Shown here: one piece after another, positions 1-8,820 of the stretch
Layout: the number at the start of each line of letters is the position of its first letter
Position numbering within the stretch: position 1 is the stretch's first letter
NCBI RefSeq assembly: GCF_009833495.1
Contig: NZ_WUWG01000001.1
Location: forward strand, 1,164,697-1,228,696
Origin: Oceanomicrobium pacificus
Lineage (GTDB): Bacteria > Pseudomonadota > Alphaproteobacteria > Rhodobacterales > Rhodobacteraceae
DNA length: 64,000 nt
Reading direction: 5' to 3'
Translations under genes and position numbers: made by a program
The notes under the pieces: model-generated
Told to the model about the DNA's origin: nothing
The model's database searches: none
What the model saw: the letters and a program-made list of their open reading frames with translations, nothing else

Positions 1-427
1 CGCGCGGCCAGTCGACCTCGGGCCGGTCGCGGTAAAGCTCCACCCCGTTGCCGTCCGGATCGTCCAGATAGAGCGCCTCGCTCACCCCGTGGTCGGCAGC
101 GCCGGTGAGCGCGATACCGGCGGTGCGCAGGCGGTGCAGCGCATCGGCAAGTGCCGCGCGGTCGGGATAGAGGATCGCCACATGGTAGAGGCCGGTATGG
201 CCCGGCGGCGGCGGGGTGCCGCCCGCGCTTTCCCATGTATTGAGCCCGATATGGTGGTGATATCCGCCCGCGCCGAGGAAGGCGGCCTGCGTGCCGTAGC
301 GCTGCGTGACCTCGAACCCGAGCACGCCGGAATAGAAGGCGATGGCGCGGTCCAGGTCCGCCACCCGCAGATGGACATGGCCGATCCGTGTGGCCGGCGC
401 GACAGGTCGTGACTGATCTGAACCCAT
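1..427 (-). CDS. VOC-family (glyoxalase/extradiol dioxygenase-like) protein, 3' end outside window
   Basis: About 142 codons of a minus-strand gene are present; its C-terminus lies to the left of the window. The protein opens with a short tail, then a strand reading IGHVHLRVADLDRAIAFY, the hallmark start of a vicinal-oxygen-chelate module. It continues with a HHHIGLNTW stretch and a later DPDGNGVELYRDRP stretch, which supply the usual His and Glu metal ligands. Such proteins are metal-dependent lyases or dioxygenases, often annotated as CatE-like or glyoxalase-like; the substrate cannot be read from the sequence. The ATG at 425-427 was chosen because the overlapping longer frame starting at 435 is out of register with the conserved motifs. 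The gene diverges from the RNA methyltransferase at 554, and the 126-base gap between them carries an inverted repeat. Confidence 0.85.
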   Translation of the reverse strand, partial: MGSDQSRPVAPATRIGHVHLRVADLDRAIAFYSGVLGFEVTQRYGTQAAFLGAGGYHHHIGLNTWESAGGTPPPPGHTGLYHVAILYPDRAALADALHRLRTAGIALTGAADHGVSEALYLDDPDGNGVELYRDRPEVDWPR

Positions 428-441
428 TGGATCATCCTTTC

Positions 442-499
442 GTTTCCGAAATGAACATAACGCAGATCAATGCGCGGGATAATCAGCCAATTCGGAAAC
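442..499. repeat. Widely spaced perfect inverted repeat in divergent promoter region
   Basis: GTTTCCGAA at 442-450 and TTCGGAAAC at 491-499 form a perfect 9-base inverted repeat separated by 40 bases. Each arm is itself close to a TTTC-GAAA dyad. It sits between two divergent starts (427 and 554), so two half-sites for one regulator is a reasonable inference. No regulator gene is adjacent in the window. Confidence 0.45.
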
Positions 500-553
500 A
501 GTATTGTGCGCTTTACACTGGCTTGCGCGGCCGGGCGCGGCTAAAGGGCAGGG

Positions 554-1780
554 ATGGAACAGTTGGATATCGACCGGCTCGGCGCGCAGGGCGACGGCAT
601 TGCACAATCGGACGCGGGCGACATTTTCGTGCCCTTCAGCCTGCCCGGCGAGCGGGTCGAAGGCGTCGTGACCGACGGACGCATGGCCGACCCGAAGGTC
701 ATCTCGGCCAGCCCCGACCGCGTCGCCCCGCCCTGTCCGCATTTCGGGCGGTGCGGGGGCTGCGCGCTGCAACATGCGTCCGACGGTTTCCTCGGCGCCT
801 ACAAATGCGCGCAGGTCGAGCGGGCGCTGGCCGCGCGCGGGATCGATACGCCGGTGCGGCTCATTGCAACATCGGCACCGGGGTCGCGCCGCCGGGCGAC
901 TTTCTCCGGCCGCCGGACCCGCAAGACGGTGCAGGTCGGTTTCCACGAACGCGGAACCGACACTCTTCTCGAAATTGCGGACTGCCTGCTTGTGACACCG
1001 GCGATCCTTGCTGCGCGCCCTGCGCTGGAGGATCTGACGCGGCGCGGGGCATCCCGCAAGGGGCAGGTGCGCCTGTCGGTCACCGACAGCCGCGCAGGGC
1101 TCGACATCGCGGTGGAGGAGGCGACCGCGCTTGATCGCGGGCTGGAGCGTGATCTGGCCGATTTGGCCGCGACCCACGATCTGGCGCGGCTCACATGGAA
1201 CGGGGAGGGGATCGCCACCCGGCGCCCGCCGGTGCATGTCTTCGGCCGCGCGCAGGTCGTGCCGCCGCCCGGCGCCTTCCTGCAGGCAACGGCGGATGGC
1301 GAAGCCGCGCTGGTTGCCGCGGTTCGCGCAGGGCTGAAGGGCGCGAAGCGCGTGGCGGACCTGTTCTGTGGCGCCGGCACGTTCACCTTCCCGCTGGCCG
1401 AGACGGCGCAGGTTCTGGCGCTCGAAGGCGACGCGGCGATGGTGGCCGCGCTCGACCGCGCCTGGCGTGAATCCTCCGGTCTGAAGCCCGTCGTGGCGCG
1501 GCGGCGCGACCTCTTCCGGCGGCCGCTTCTGGGCGCGGAGATGAAGGGGTTGGATGCGATCCTGCTTGACCCGCCGCGCGCCGGGGCTGCGGCGCAGGTG
1601 GCCGAGATCGCGACCGGACCGGTGGACCGGGTGGTCTATGTCTCCTGCAATCCCATCACTTTCGCGCGGGATGCGCAGGTTCTGGCGGGGGCGGGATTCC
1701 GGATCGGTGCGGTCGGGGTGGTGGACCAGTTCCGCTGGTCGGGCCATGTGGAACTGGTCGCCGGGTTCACGCGCGGCTGA
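554..1780 (+). CDS. Class I SAM-dependent RNA m5U methyltransferase (TrmA/RlmC/RlmD family)
   Basis: The 408-residue protein should methylate C5 of a uridine in rRNA or tRNA using S-adenosylmethionine. A 4Fe-4S cluster is implied by Cys61, Cys67 and Cys70 in CPHFGRCGGC plus Cys144, the spacing seen in RlmD. The SAM-binding motif DLFCGAGTF lies at 269-277, a DPPRAG motif at 339-344, the catalytic cysteine is Cys365 in VSCNP, and the general-base Glu is Glu400 near the C-terminus. The N-terminal TRAM domain looks reduced: residues 1-50 carry a short GDGIA strand. Which uridine is modified (rRNA 747, 1939 or other) cannot be decided by eye, so no symbol is given. It converges on the mscS gene, with only four bases between the two stop codons. 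Confidence 0.92.
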   Translation: MEQLDIDRLGAQGDGIAQSDAGDIFVPFSLPGERVEGVVTDGRMADPKVISASPDRVAPPCPHFGRCGGCALQHASDGFLGAYKCAQVERALAARGIDTPVRLIATSAPGSRRRATFSGRRTRKTVQVGFHERGTDTLLEIADCLLVTPAILAARPALEDLTRRGASRKGQVRLSVTDSRAGLDIAVEEATALDRGLERDLADLAATHDLARLTWNGEGIATRRPPVHVFGRAQVVPPPGAFLQATADGEAALVAAVRAGLKGAKRVADLFCGAGTFTFPLAETAQVLALEGDAAMVAALDRAWRESSGLKPVVARRRDLFRRPLLGAEMKGLDAILLDPPRAGAAAQVAEIATGPVDRVVYVSCNPITFARDAQVLAGAGFRIGAVGVVDQFRWSGHVELVAGFTRG

Positions 1781-1784
1781 CGCA

Positions 1785-2600
1785 TCAGTCGATCTTGCGT
1801 TCCAGTTGCAGCTGGGTCGGGAAGGGAATGTCGATGCCCTTCGCGTCGAACGCTTCCTTGACCTTGCGGGTCATGTCGAATTTCACGTCCCAGTAATCGG
1901 CGGCCGCGACCCAGAGCCGGACGGTGAAATCGACCGAACTGTCGCCCAGATTGCCGACCTTGATGAACGGCTCGGGATCGTCATGCACCCGGTCGTCCGC
2001 GGCCACCTGCTCGCGGATCGCGGCTTCGGCCGCTTTCAGGTCGGTGTCATAGCTGACGCCGAAGGTGAAATCCGCCCGCCGCCGGTCATGGGCGGAGAAA
2101 TTCACGATCGAGGAGGACCAGATATCATTGTTGGGAATGATGATCTGGACATTGTCGGGCGTGGTCAGTTCGGTGGTGAAGAGGCTGATCTCCTCTACCG
2201 TGCCGGAATGGCCCGCAGCCTCGATGAAATGGCCAGTCTTGAACGGCCGGAACAGGAGCAGCATCACACCCGCGGCCAGGTTCGACAGCGTGCCCTGAAG
2301 CGCCAGACCGACGGCCAGACCGGCGGCACCGAGCAGGGCGACGAGTGAGGTCGTCTGCACGCCAAACCGGTTCAGAACCGCGATCACGGCAATGGCGAGA
2401 ATCGCCCAGCGCGCCAGCGAGGCGAGGAACTTGAACAGCATGTCGTCCAGTTCCGGGCGCTTGCTGGACAGGTTCCGGATACGACCGGCAACGAAGCCGG
2501 ACAGCCACAGGGCAGCAATCAGGATTGCGGCGGCGGCCGCGATGTTCAAGGCGATTTCGGTGAAATTCTCCAAAGGTCCCACTCCCAATCCACGGATCAT
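1785..2600 (-). CDS. Small-conductance mechanosensitive channel, MscS family
   Basis: A 271-residue inner-membrane protein of standard short MscS layout. Three hydrophobic segments lie at about 15-38, 60-80 and 86-118. The third contains the Gly/Ala-rich pore helix (LLGAAGLAVGLALQGTLSNLAAG), where alternating Ala and Gly pack the pore. It is followed by the cytoplasmic beta domain, with the VEEISLFTTEL and PNNDIWSSSIVNFS stretches typical of the family, and a C-terminal alpha/beta domain. It releases solutes on hypo-osmotic shock. The N-terminus before the first membrane span is short and no strong ribosome binding site precedes the ATG at 2600. A GTG a few codons inside is an alternative start. 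Confidence 0.93.
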   Translation of the reverse strand: MIRGLGVGPLENFTEIALNIAAAAAILIAALWLSGFVAGRIRNLSSKRPELDDMLFKFLASLARWAILAIAVIAVLNRFGVQTTSLVALLGAAGLAVGLALQGTLSNLAAGVMLLLFRPFKTGHFIEAAGHSGTVEEISLFTTELTTPDNVQIIIPNNDIWSSSIVNFSAHDRRRADFTFGVSYDTDLKAAEAAIREQVAADDRVHDDPEPFIKVGNLGDSSVDFTVRLWVAAADYWDVKFDMTRKVKEAFDAKGIDIPFPTQLQLERKID

Positions 2601-2630
2601 CGCGCCCGGACGGACGCCGCCGCGATCAAA

Positions 2631-3347
2631 TCACAGGGCAGGGCCGTCCAGCAAGTCACAGAGTTGTACGAGATCCTCGGCCACCCATGTCCAGGCACCC
2701 TCGGCCCGCAGGTCGCTGGTCTGGCCGGGTCCGTGCTCGCCCGGGCGCGGCACGAAGGCGGTTTTCAGGCCGCAGGCGGCCGCAGCGGCCAGATCGCCAT
2801 TGTGGGACGCGACCATCACGACCTCGCCGGCATCGAGCCGGAGCGCGTTCACCGCAGCACGGTAGACTTCGGGATCGGGTTTGTAGCTGCGCGCGATATC
2901 GGCACCCAACACACAGTCCCACGGCAGGGCGCCGTGGGTCGCGAGCCGGGCCATCATCGCGATCGACCCGTTGGAGCATGGCGCGATCAGATAGTCGCGC
3001 TTCAGCCGCGTCAGGGCCGGGACCACATCCTCCCACGGGTCGAGCCGTTCCCAGACGCGGTTCATCTCGTCCAGTTCCGCGGTCTCGAACCGGTCGGACA
3101 GTCCGAATTGCAGGAGCGTGTGGCGCAGGTTTTCCAGATGCAGGTCGTCGAGCGGGCGATAGGCTTCCAGCCCTTCGCGGACCGGATCCATCGCCGGATC
3201 GTAGCGCGCGCGCCATGCGTCGGCGAAGGCCGCCGGGTCGGTGCCGATCCCCTTCGCGGTAAAGACAGGCGCAAGCTGGCGGGCGATGCTCCCACGCCAG
3301 TCGACCAGCGTGCCGAACACGTCGAAGATGAGCGCCTGAACCGCCAT
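2631..3347 (-). CDS. Haloacid dehalogenase, type II (HAD superfamily)
   Basis: A 238-residue cytosolic hydrolase. The HAD signature is complete: the nucleophile Asp9 in IFDVFGTLVDW, motif II SNGS near residue 125, the lysine in SYKPDPEVY, and an ASHNGDLAAA acid motif near 182. The FDVFGTLVDW start and the SNGS/YKPDPE combination are characteristic of L-2-haloacid dehalogenases, which displace halide from 2-haloalkanoates through an Asp ester. Many chromosomal members have other phosphatase-like roles, so the physiological substrate is uncertain. A good ribosome binding site (AAAGGGG) precedes the ATG. It lies 15 bases upstream of aroC's stop on the same strand, but no functional link is evident. 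Confidence 0.9.
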   Translation of the reverse strand: MAVQALIFDVFGTLVDWRGSIARQLAPVFTAKGIGTDPAAFADAWRARYDPAMDPVREGLEAYRPLDDLHLENLRHTLLQFGLSDRFETAELDEMNRVWERLDPWEDVVPALTRLKRDYLIAPCSNGSIAMMARLATHGALPWDCVLGADIARSYKPDPEVYRAAVNALRLDAGEVVMVASHNGDLAAAAACGLKTAFVPRPGEHGPGQTSDLRAEGAWTWVAEDLVQLCDLLDGPAL

Positions 3348-3362
3348 GGAAACCCCTTTCGC

Positions 3363-4466
3363 CTAGCCGCCGATGCGGCCCTGATTCTCGCCGATCTGGC
3401 CGCGATGCAGGAGCAGATGGTCGAGCAGCACGCAGGCCATCATCGCCTCGCCCACCGGCACCGCGCGGATGCCCACACACGGGTCGTGGCGGCCCTTGGT
3501 GATGATCTCCGTCTCTGCGCCCGACTTGGTGATCGTGCGGCGCGGGGTCAGGATCGAGCTGGTCGGTTTGACGGCAAACCGGCAGGTGACCGGCTGGCCG
3601 GTCGAGATGCCGCCCAGGATCCCGCCCGCATGGTTGGAGGAATAGACCGGCCCGTCGGGGCCCATCGTGATCTCGTCGGCATTTTCCTCGCCCGTCAGCG
3701 TTGCGGCGCCCATGCCGGCACCGATCTCCACGCCCTTGACCGCGTTGATCGACATCATCGCCGCCGCGATATCGGTATCGAGCTTGGCATAGACCGGCGC
3801 GCCGAGGCCCGCGGGCACGCCGGTGGCCGTCACCTCGATCACCGCGCCGACCGACGAGCCCGACTTGCGCAGCCCGTCAAGATAGTCCGCCCAGTCTTCC
3901 GCTGCGACCGGATCCGGGGTCCAGAACGGATTGTTGGCGATCTCGGCCGCGTCGCGGCGCGCCTCGTCGATCCGGTGCGGACCCATCTGGACCATGCAAC
4001 CGGTGATCTCGATCTGCGGAGCCAGATGCGCCAGCGCCGCGCGGGCCAGACCGCCCGCAGCGACCCGCGCCGCGGTTTCGCGTGCCGAAGAGCGTCCGCC
4101 GCCGCGATAGTCGCGATTTCCGTATTTCTGGAAATAGGTGATGTCGGCATGGCCGGGGCGGAATTTCTCGGCTATGTCGCCATAGTCTTTCGACCGCTGG
4201 TCGGTGTTGCGGATCATCAGTTGCACCGGCGTGCCCGTGGTCCGGCCCTCGAACGTGCCGGACAGGATTTCCACCGCATCGGGTTCGCGGCGCTGGGTTG
4301 TGAACTTGTTCTGGCCCGGCTTGCGCTTGTCGAGCCAGTGCTGGAGCATCTCGGCGCTGACCTCCACGCCCGGCGGGCACCCGTCGACCGTCGCACCGAG
4401 GGCCGGCCCGTGGCTTTCGCCCCAGGTGGTGACCCGAAACAGATGGCCGAATGTATTCATGGACAT
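3363..4466 (-). CDS. aroC: Chorismate synthase
   Basis: The 367-residue enzyme catalyses the last shikimate-pathway step, converting EPSP to chorismate with reduced FMN. All three family signatures are present: [10 protein letters not shown] near the N-terminus, [15 protein letters not shown] in the middle and [19 protein letters not shown] near the C-terminus. Length matches the usual 350-370 residues. The reading frame is open 24 codons further upstream, but the ATG at 4466 (MSMNTFGH) has a good AGAGGAG ribosome binding site and begins where family members begin. It is transcribed away from the thi operon, so the region 4467-4565 probably holds two divergent promoters. Confidence 0.97.
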   Translation of the reverse strand: MSMNTFGHLFRVTTWGESHGPALGATVDGCPPGVEVSAEMLQHWLDKRKPGQNKFTTQRREPDAVEILSGTFEGRTTGTPVQLMIRNTDQRSKDYGDIAEKFRPGHADITYFQKYGNRDYRGGGRSSARETAARVAAGGLARAALAHLAPQIEITGCMVQMGPHRIDEARRDAAEIANNPFWTPDPVAAEDWADYLDGLRKSGSSVGAVIEVTATGVPAGLGAPVYAKLDTDIAAAMMSINAVKGVEIGAGMGAATLTGEENADEITMGPDGPVYSSNHAGGILGGISTGQPVTCRFAVKPTSSILTPRRTITKSGAETEIITKGRHDPCVGIRAVPVGEAMMACVLLDHLLLHRGQIGENQGRIGG

Positions 4467-4565
4467 GGGCTGCTCACTCCTCTTTCGACCTGTGCATATC
4501 CCAAAGCGTGGCAGGGGGAAACACGTTTGGACTTGCACATGGGCCGGTGATCGTTAGGGTCTGCG

Positions 4566-4650
4566 CTGCCTCGGGGAGCCTGACAGGGCTGAGATGCATG
4601 ATGCGGACCCGTTGAACCTGAACCGGCTGATACCGGCGTAGGGAAGGTGA
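4566..4650 (+). promoter_or_regulatory. TPP riboswitch (THI element)
   Basis: The conserved core of the thiamine pyrophosphate aptamer is visible: a TCGGGG-type 5' strand, CTGAGATG near 4590, ACCCGTTGAACCTGAAC in the middle, GGCTGATACCGGC as the pyrophosphate-arm hairpin and the closing GTAGGGAAGG at 4638-4647. The aptamer ends about 60 bases before the thiB start. The linker holds a C-rich run (CTCCCC near 4675) that could pair with the ribosome binding site AGGAGA at 4698-4703, suggesting translational control. That last point is inference. It explains how thiBPQ is shut off when thiamine is plentiful. Confidence 0.95.
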
Positions 4651-4709
4651 GAGATGACCCGCTTCTCATGGGCGCTCCCCTGCCTTTCGCCGCAGATAGG
4701 AGACATGCC

Positions 4710-5714
4710 ATGACAAGACTTCCCCTCCTCGCTGCGGCCATTGCGATCCCCCTTGCGGGACCGGCAATGGCAGCGGACAAACCGGAACTGACCGTCTACA
4801 CCTATGACAGTTTCGTCTCCGACTGGGGACCAGGACCGGCCGTGGTGGAGGCGTTCGAGGCCACCTGCGACTGCACGCTGAAACTGGTCGGTGTCGGTGA
4901 CGGTGCGGCGATCCTGTCGCGGCTGAAGCTCGAAGGCGGGCGTACCCGCGCCGACGTGGTGCTGGGGCTCGACACGAACCTGACCGCCGAGGCCGTCGAG
5001 ACGGGCCTCTTCGCGCTGCACGGCCAGACGCCCGACGCGCTCGACCTGCCGGTCGACTGGACCGACCCGATTTTCCTGCCCTTCGACTGGGGCTATTTCG
5101 CCTTCGTCTATGACACGACCCGCACGCCCGAAGCGCCGGCGAGCTTCGAAGCGCTGCTGGCCGCGCCCGAGGATCTGTCGCTGGTCATTCAGGATCCGCG
5201 CAGTTCCACGCCGGGTCTGGGGCTCCTGATGTGGGTGAAGTCGATCTATGGCGACAAGGCGGGCGAGGTCTGGAAGACGCTCGCGCCGCGGATCGTGACC
5301 ACCACGCCCGGCTGGTCCGAAGCCTATGGCATGTTCCTCGAAGGGGAGGCCGACATGGTGCTGAGCTACACCACCTCGCCCGCCTATCACCGGATCGCGG
5401 AAGGCGACGAGACCAAGGAAGCCGCCATTTTCGATGAGGGCCATTACATGCAGGTCGAGGTGGCGGGCAAGATCGCCGGCACGGACGAGCCGGAACTGGC
5501 CGATGCGTTCCTGGCCTTCATGCTCTCGGATGCGTTCCAGTCGATCATTCCCGAGACCAACTGGATGTATCCTGCCGTTCTGCCAGAGGGCGGCCTGCCG
5601 GACGGGTTCGGTGATCCGCTGCCCGCGGAGAAGGCGCTTCTTCTCGACCCGGCAGAGGCGAGGGGCCTGCGTGATGCGGCACTGGATGAATGGCGCGCGG
5701 CGCTGAGCCAGTAA
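4710..5714 (+). CDS. thiB: Thiamine ABC transporter, periplasmic substrate-binding protein
   Basis: The 334-residue protein has a clear Sec signal peptide (residues 1-21, cleavage after AMA) followed by KPELTVYTYDSF, the ThiB opening strand. Downstream landmarks of the family include DVVLGLDTNL, PFDWGYFAFVYD and an ETNWMYPA stretch near the C-terminus. It binds thiamine, TMP or TPP in the periplasm and delivers it to ThiP. The ATG at 4710 was preferred over the one at 4705 because it is in frame and has AGGAGA six bases upstream. It is the first gene of the riboswitch-controlled operon and overlaps thiP by 25 bases. Confidence 0.96.
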   Translation: MTRLPLLAAAIAIPLAGPAMAADKPELTVYTYDSFVSDWGPGPAVVEAFEATCDCTLKLVGVGDGAAILSRLKLEGGRTRADVVLGLDTNLTAEAVETGLFALHGQTPDALDLPVDWTDPIFLPFDWGYFAFVYDTTRTPEAPASFEALLAAPEDLSLVIQDPRSSTPGLGLLMWVKSIYGDKAGEVWKTLAPRIVTTTPGWSEAYGMFLEGEADMVLSYTTSPAYHRIAEGDETKEAAIFDEGHYMQVEVAGKIAGTDEPELADAFLAFMLSDAFQSIIPETNWMYPAVLPEGGLPDGFGDPLPAEKALLLDPAEARGLRDAALDEWRAALSQ

Positions 5715-7276
5715 GCCTCGTTCCGCGGCTGGCGGGCGGTGCGGCACTTCTGGTGCTCGCCGCTCTGACGCTCGGCGCGATCCTGCTGCTCGGGGCGCAG
5801 GCCGATACCGGCTGGCGCCTCGATCCGGCCGACTGGGCGGCCCTGCGCTTCACGCTCTGGCAGTCGTTTCTGTCTGCCACCCTGTCCTGCCTGTTGGCTG
5901 TGCCGCTCGCGCGCGCCCTTTTCCGGCGGCGCTTTCCCGGACACAGGCTCTATGTCGCCTTCCTCGGCGCGCCCTTCATCCTGCCCGCGATCGTTGCCGT
6001 GCTCGGACTGCTGGCGGTCTGGGGCCGGTCGGGCCTGTTGAGCGACCTGATCGCGCCGCTCGGCTTCGGCCCGCTCGACATATACGGGCTGCGCGGGGTG
6101 GTGCTGGCGCATCTTTTCTTCAACCTGCCGCTGGTCACGCGCATTCTGTTGCAGGGGTGGGTGGGCATCCCGCGCGAACATTTCAGGCTGGCCCGCCAAC
6201 TCGGGTTCACACCGCGCGACCAGTTCCGGCATCTCGAAGCGCCGATGCTGCGGCGCAGCCTGTCGGGGGCCTTTCTGCTCGTGTTCCTTCTGTGCATGAC
6301 CAGTTTCGCCGTGGCCCTGACGCTTGGCGGCGGTCCGAAAGCGACGACGATCGAACTGGCCATCTATCAGGCGCTGCGCTTCGAGTTCGACCTTGGCCAT
6401 GCGGCGTTCCTTGCGCTCATCCAGTTCACGCTCTGCGCGCTGGCGGCGCTGCTCGCGCTCGGGGTCGGGCGCGGCGTGCTCGACCTGAAGGGCGCGGTCG
6501 CGGTCGGGCGCCCGACTTTGGCCGACGGGCGGGTGGCGCGCGCCGCCGACCGCGCCGTGCTGGCGCTGGGCGGGCTGTTCCTGTTGCTGCCGCTGGGCAT
6601 GATTGGCGTCCGCGGCCTGCCGGAACTGGTGGTCGGCCTGCCGGCACAGGTCTGGCCCGCGGCGCTGCGCTCGGTCCTCGTGGCGCTTGCTTCTGCGTTC
6701 CTCTGTTTGATGATGGCGCTCGCCCTGTCCGCCTTCATCGACACGCTGCGCGGCCGCCGCGCGGGGCTGGCGCTCGCGGGGGATGTGGTGGGCGTGCTGA
6801 CCCTCGCGGCCTCGCCCTTCGTGATCGGCACAGCACTTTTCATCGCGATCAATCCGTTTGCCGATCCGTTCGCGCTGGCGCTGCCGGTGACGGCACTCGT
6901 CAATGCCGCGATGAGCCTGCCGTTTGCGCTCCGCGTGATCAGCCCCGCCTGGACCGAGATCACGCGGGCCTATGGCGGCTTGTCGGAAAGTGTCGGTCTT
7001 CGGGGCTGGCAGCGGGTCCGGCTCCTCTATTGGCCGCTATTGCGCCGCCCGGCGGGGTTCGCGACCGGTCTGTCGGCGGCGCTGTCGATGGGCGACCTTG
7101 GTGTGATCGCGCTCTTCGCGACGCCCGATCGCGGCACACTGCCGCTTGTCATGCACCAGCTGATGGGGGCTTACCGTTCGGATGCCGCCGCCGGTGTGGC
7201 GCTCCTATTGCTGGCGCTCAGCGCGGCGCTGTTCTGGATTTTTGATCGGGGAGGACGGATTGACACTCGACTGTGA
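5690..7276 (+). CDS. thiP: Thiamine ABC transporter permease
   Basis: A 528-residue polytopic membrane protein made of two homologous permease halves, as in all ThiP proteins. The first half ends with an EAA-type coupling loop at about 160-190 (RQLGFTPRDQFRHLEAP), the second with SVGLRGWQRVRLLYWP at about 435-450. Roughly twelve hydrophobic segments are present. It forms the transmembrane channel of the thiamine importer and receives ATPase ThiQ at the coupling loops. The start at 5690 lies inside the thiB coding region; no later ATG leaves the first membrane span intact, and no strong ribosome binding site is seen, so translational coupling to thiB is likely. Confidence 0.95.
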   Translation: MARGAEPVSLVPRLAGGAALLVLAALTLGAILLLGAQADTGWRLDPADWAALRFTLWQSFLSATLSCLLAVPLARALFRRRFPGHRLYVAFLGAPFILPAIVAVLGLLAVWGRSGLLSDLIAPLGFGPLDIYGLRGVVLAHLFFNLPLVTRILLQGWVGIPREHFRLARQLGFTPRDQFRHLEAPMLRRSLSGAFLLVFLLCMTSFAVALTLGGGPKATTIELAIYQALRFEFDLGHAAFLALIQFTLCALAALLALGVGRGVLDLKGAVAVGRPTLADGRVARAADRAVLALGGLFLLLPLGMIGVRGLPELVVGLPAQVWPAALRSVLVALASAFLCLMMALALSAFIDTLRGRRAGLALAGDVVGVLTLAASPFVIGTALFIAINPFADPFALALPVTALVNAAMSLPFALRVISPAWTEITRAYGGLSESVGLRGWQRVRLLYWPLLRRPAGFATGLSAALSMGDLGVIALFATPDRGTLPLVMHQLMGAYRSDAAAGVALLLLALSAALFWIFDRGGRIDTRL

Positions 7277-7961
7277 AGGGCTGCGCCTGCGCAACGGAAG
7301 TTTCGAACTGACGGCCGATTTCTCGGTGCCGCAGGGTGCAAGCGTGGCGGTGATGGGGCCGTCGGGCGGCGGCAAGAGCAGCCTTCTGGCCGGTCTCGCA
7401 GGGTTCCTGCCGGCGGTGGCCGGACGGGTGTGCCTGAACGGCGCGCCGCTCGACGGTGTGCCGCCGGGCGACCGGCCGATGACGCTTCTCTTCCAGGAGC
7501 ACAATCTCTTTCCGCACCTGACGGTGGCGCAAAATGCGGGGCTGGGGCTGCGGCCGGACCTGAAACTGTCTAGCGAGGACAAGGCCCGCCGTGATGCGGC
7601 TCTCGACGAGGTTGGCCTGTCGGGTCTGGGCGCGCGCTACCCGTCCGATCTGTCGGGCGGGCAGCGGTCGAGAGCCGCGCTGGCGCGCGCGCTGTTGCGC
7701 GACCGGCCGCTCCTGATGCTCGACGAACCTTTCGCCGCGCTCGGCCCGGCCCTGCGCGCGGACATGCTCGACCTTGTGGCACGTATCCGTGCCGAACAGG
7801 GGGCGACGCTGCTGATGGTCACCCATCATCCGGCCGATGCGCGCCGGATTGCCCCCCTGACGATCTTCGTTGATGAGGGCCGCGCCCATGCGCCGGTGGA
7901 GACAGAGGTGCTTCTGGCCGATCCGCCTCCGGCGTTGAAACGCTATCTGGGCGAGGTTTGA
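7260..7961 (+). CDS. thiQ: Thiamine ABC transporter ATP-binding protein
   Basis: The 233-residue ATPase carries Walker A GPSGGGKSS, Q-loop QEHNLFPHLT, signature LSGGQRSRAALARALL, Walker B LLMLDEPF and the switch His in VTHH. I place the start at the TTG at 7260, which gives TLDCEGLRL at the N-terminus, overlaps the thiP stop and has a GGGGAGG ribosome binding site six bases upstream. The longer frame from 7182 adds 26 residues unlike any ABC ATPase. With ThiB and ThiP it completes a type I importer. A terminator follows 10 bases after the stop. Confidence 0.95.
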   Translation: MTLDCEGLRLRNGSFELTADFSVPQGASVAVMGPSGGGKSSLLAGLAGFLPAVAGRVCLNGAPLDGVPPGDRPMTLLFQEHNLFPHLTVAQNAGLGLRPDLKLSSEDKARRDAALDEVGLSGLGARYPSDLSGGQRSRAALARALLRDRPLLMLDEPFAALGPALRADMLDLVARIRAEQGATLLMVTHHPADARRIAPLTIFVDEGRAHAPVETEVLLADPPPALKRYLGEV

Positions 7962-7970
7962 CGGCAAAAG

Positions 7971-8000
7971 AAAAGGGGCGGTGGTGACCGCCCCTTCTTG
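7971..8000. terminator. Bidirectional intrinsic terminator between thiQ and petC
   Basis: A perfect 9-bp stem (7973-7981 with 7988-7996, AAGGGGCGG/CCGCCCCTT) with a six-base loop is flanked by an A-rich left side and a T-rich right side. It can end both the rightward thi transcript and the leftward pet transcript. Confidence 0.85.
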
Positions 8001-8018
8001 TGTCGTCTGTGTGCCGGA

Positions 8019-8798
8019 TCAGGCTGTCTTGCGCTTGATCGGGGCCCAGAGCTTCTTGTTGGTCAGGTAGAGCAGGACCGACAGAAGGATGAGGAAGATC
8101 ACCGCCGTCAGGCCGGCCTGTTTGCGATCCATCATCTTCGGTTCCGCCGTCCACATCAGGAAGGCGGCCACGTCCACGGCCATCTGCTCGACGGTTGCGG
8201 GCGTGCCGTCGGCATATTCGACCAGCTCGTCGCTGAGCGGCGGCGCCATCGAGATCAACCCGCCGGGGAAGGTCTCGTTCTTGTAGAGAATGGTGCCGGC
8301 CTGTTCTTCTTCCTCACCCGTATAGTGGGTCAGGAGCGAGGCGATATATTCCGGACCGCCAATGCCGTTGATCAGCTGGCTGATGCCCGTGCCGGCCGGA
8401 CCGTGGAAGCCCGCGCGGGCCTTGGCCATCAGGCTGAGGTCGGGCGCGCCCACGGCGGTCACTTCGGGGAAGTGGTCCGACGGGATGCTGGCGCGGAAAT
8501 CGTCCAGTTCGGTGTCGAAGGTCTCGAACTGGGCGGAGTAGGCGCGAACCTGCTCCTCGGAATAGCCCAGATCCTCCAGCGTGCGCAGCGGCACGAATTT
8601 CAGGCCGTGGCAGGCCGCGCAGACCTCGGTATAGACCTGAAGTCCGCGCTGAAGCTGGTCCTGATCGTAGGTGCCGAACGGCCCCTCGAAGCTAAAGGCA
8701 TAATCCTCGACATGTCCGGCACCGCCGGCGGCCAGAGCGGCACCGCCGCTCACAAGGCCAACCGCGACGAGGGCGGACAGGATGCTTTTCTTGATCAT
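8019..8798 (-). CDS. petC: Cytochrome c1 of the bc1 complex
   Basis: The 259-residue precursor has a signal peptide at 1-22 ([20 protein letters not shown]), the heme c motif CAACH in [14 protein letters not shown] near 55, and a C-terminal membrane anchor ([16 protein letters not shown]) followed by a basic tail. It sits in the periplasm anchored to the inner membrane and passes electrons from the Rieske protein to soluble or membrane cytochrome c. The ATG at 8798 was chosen because it begins the signal peptide; the frame is open another 37 codons upstream into petB. It is the last gene of the petABC operon, ending at the shared terminator. Confidence 0.96.
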   Translation of the reverse strand: MIKKSILSALVAVGLVSGGAALAAGGAGHVEDYAFSFEGPFGTYDQDQLQRGLQVYTEVCAACHGLKFVPLRTLEDLGYSEEQVRAYSAQFETFDTELDDFRASIPSDHFPEVTAVGAPDLSLMAKARAGFHGPAGTGISQLINGIGGPEYIASLLTHYTGEEEEQAGTILYKNETFPGGLISMAPPLSDELVEYADGTPATVEQMAVDVAAFLMWTAEPKMMDRKQAGLTAVIFLILLSVLLYLTNKKLWAPIKRKTA

Positions 8799-8820
8799 CA
8801 CGTGTTTCCTCTCGTCTCGA

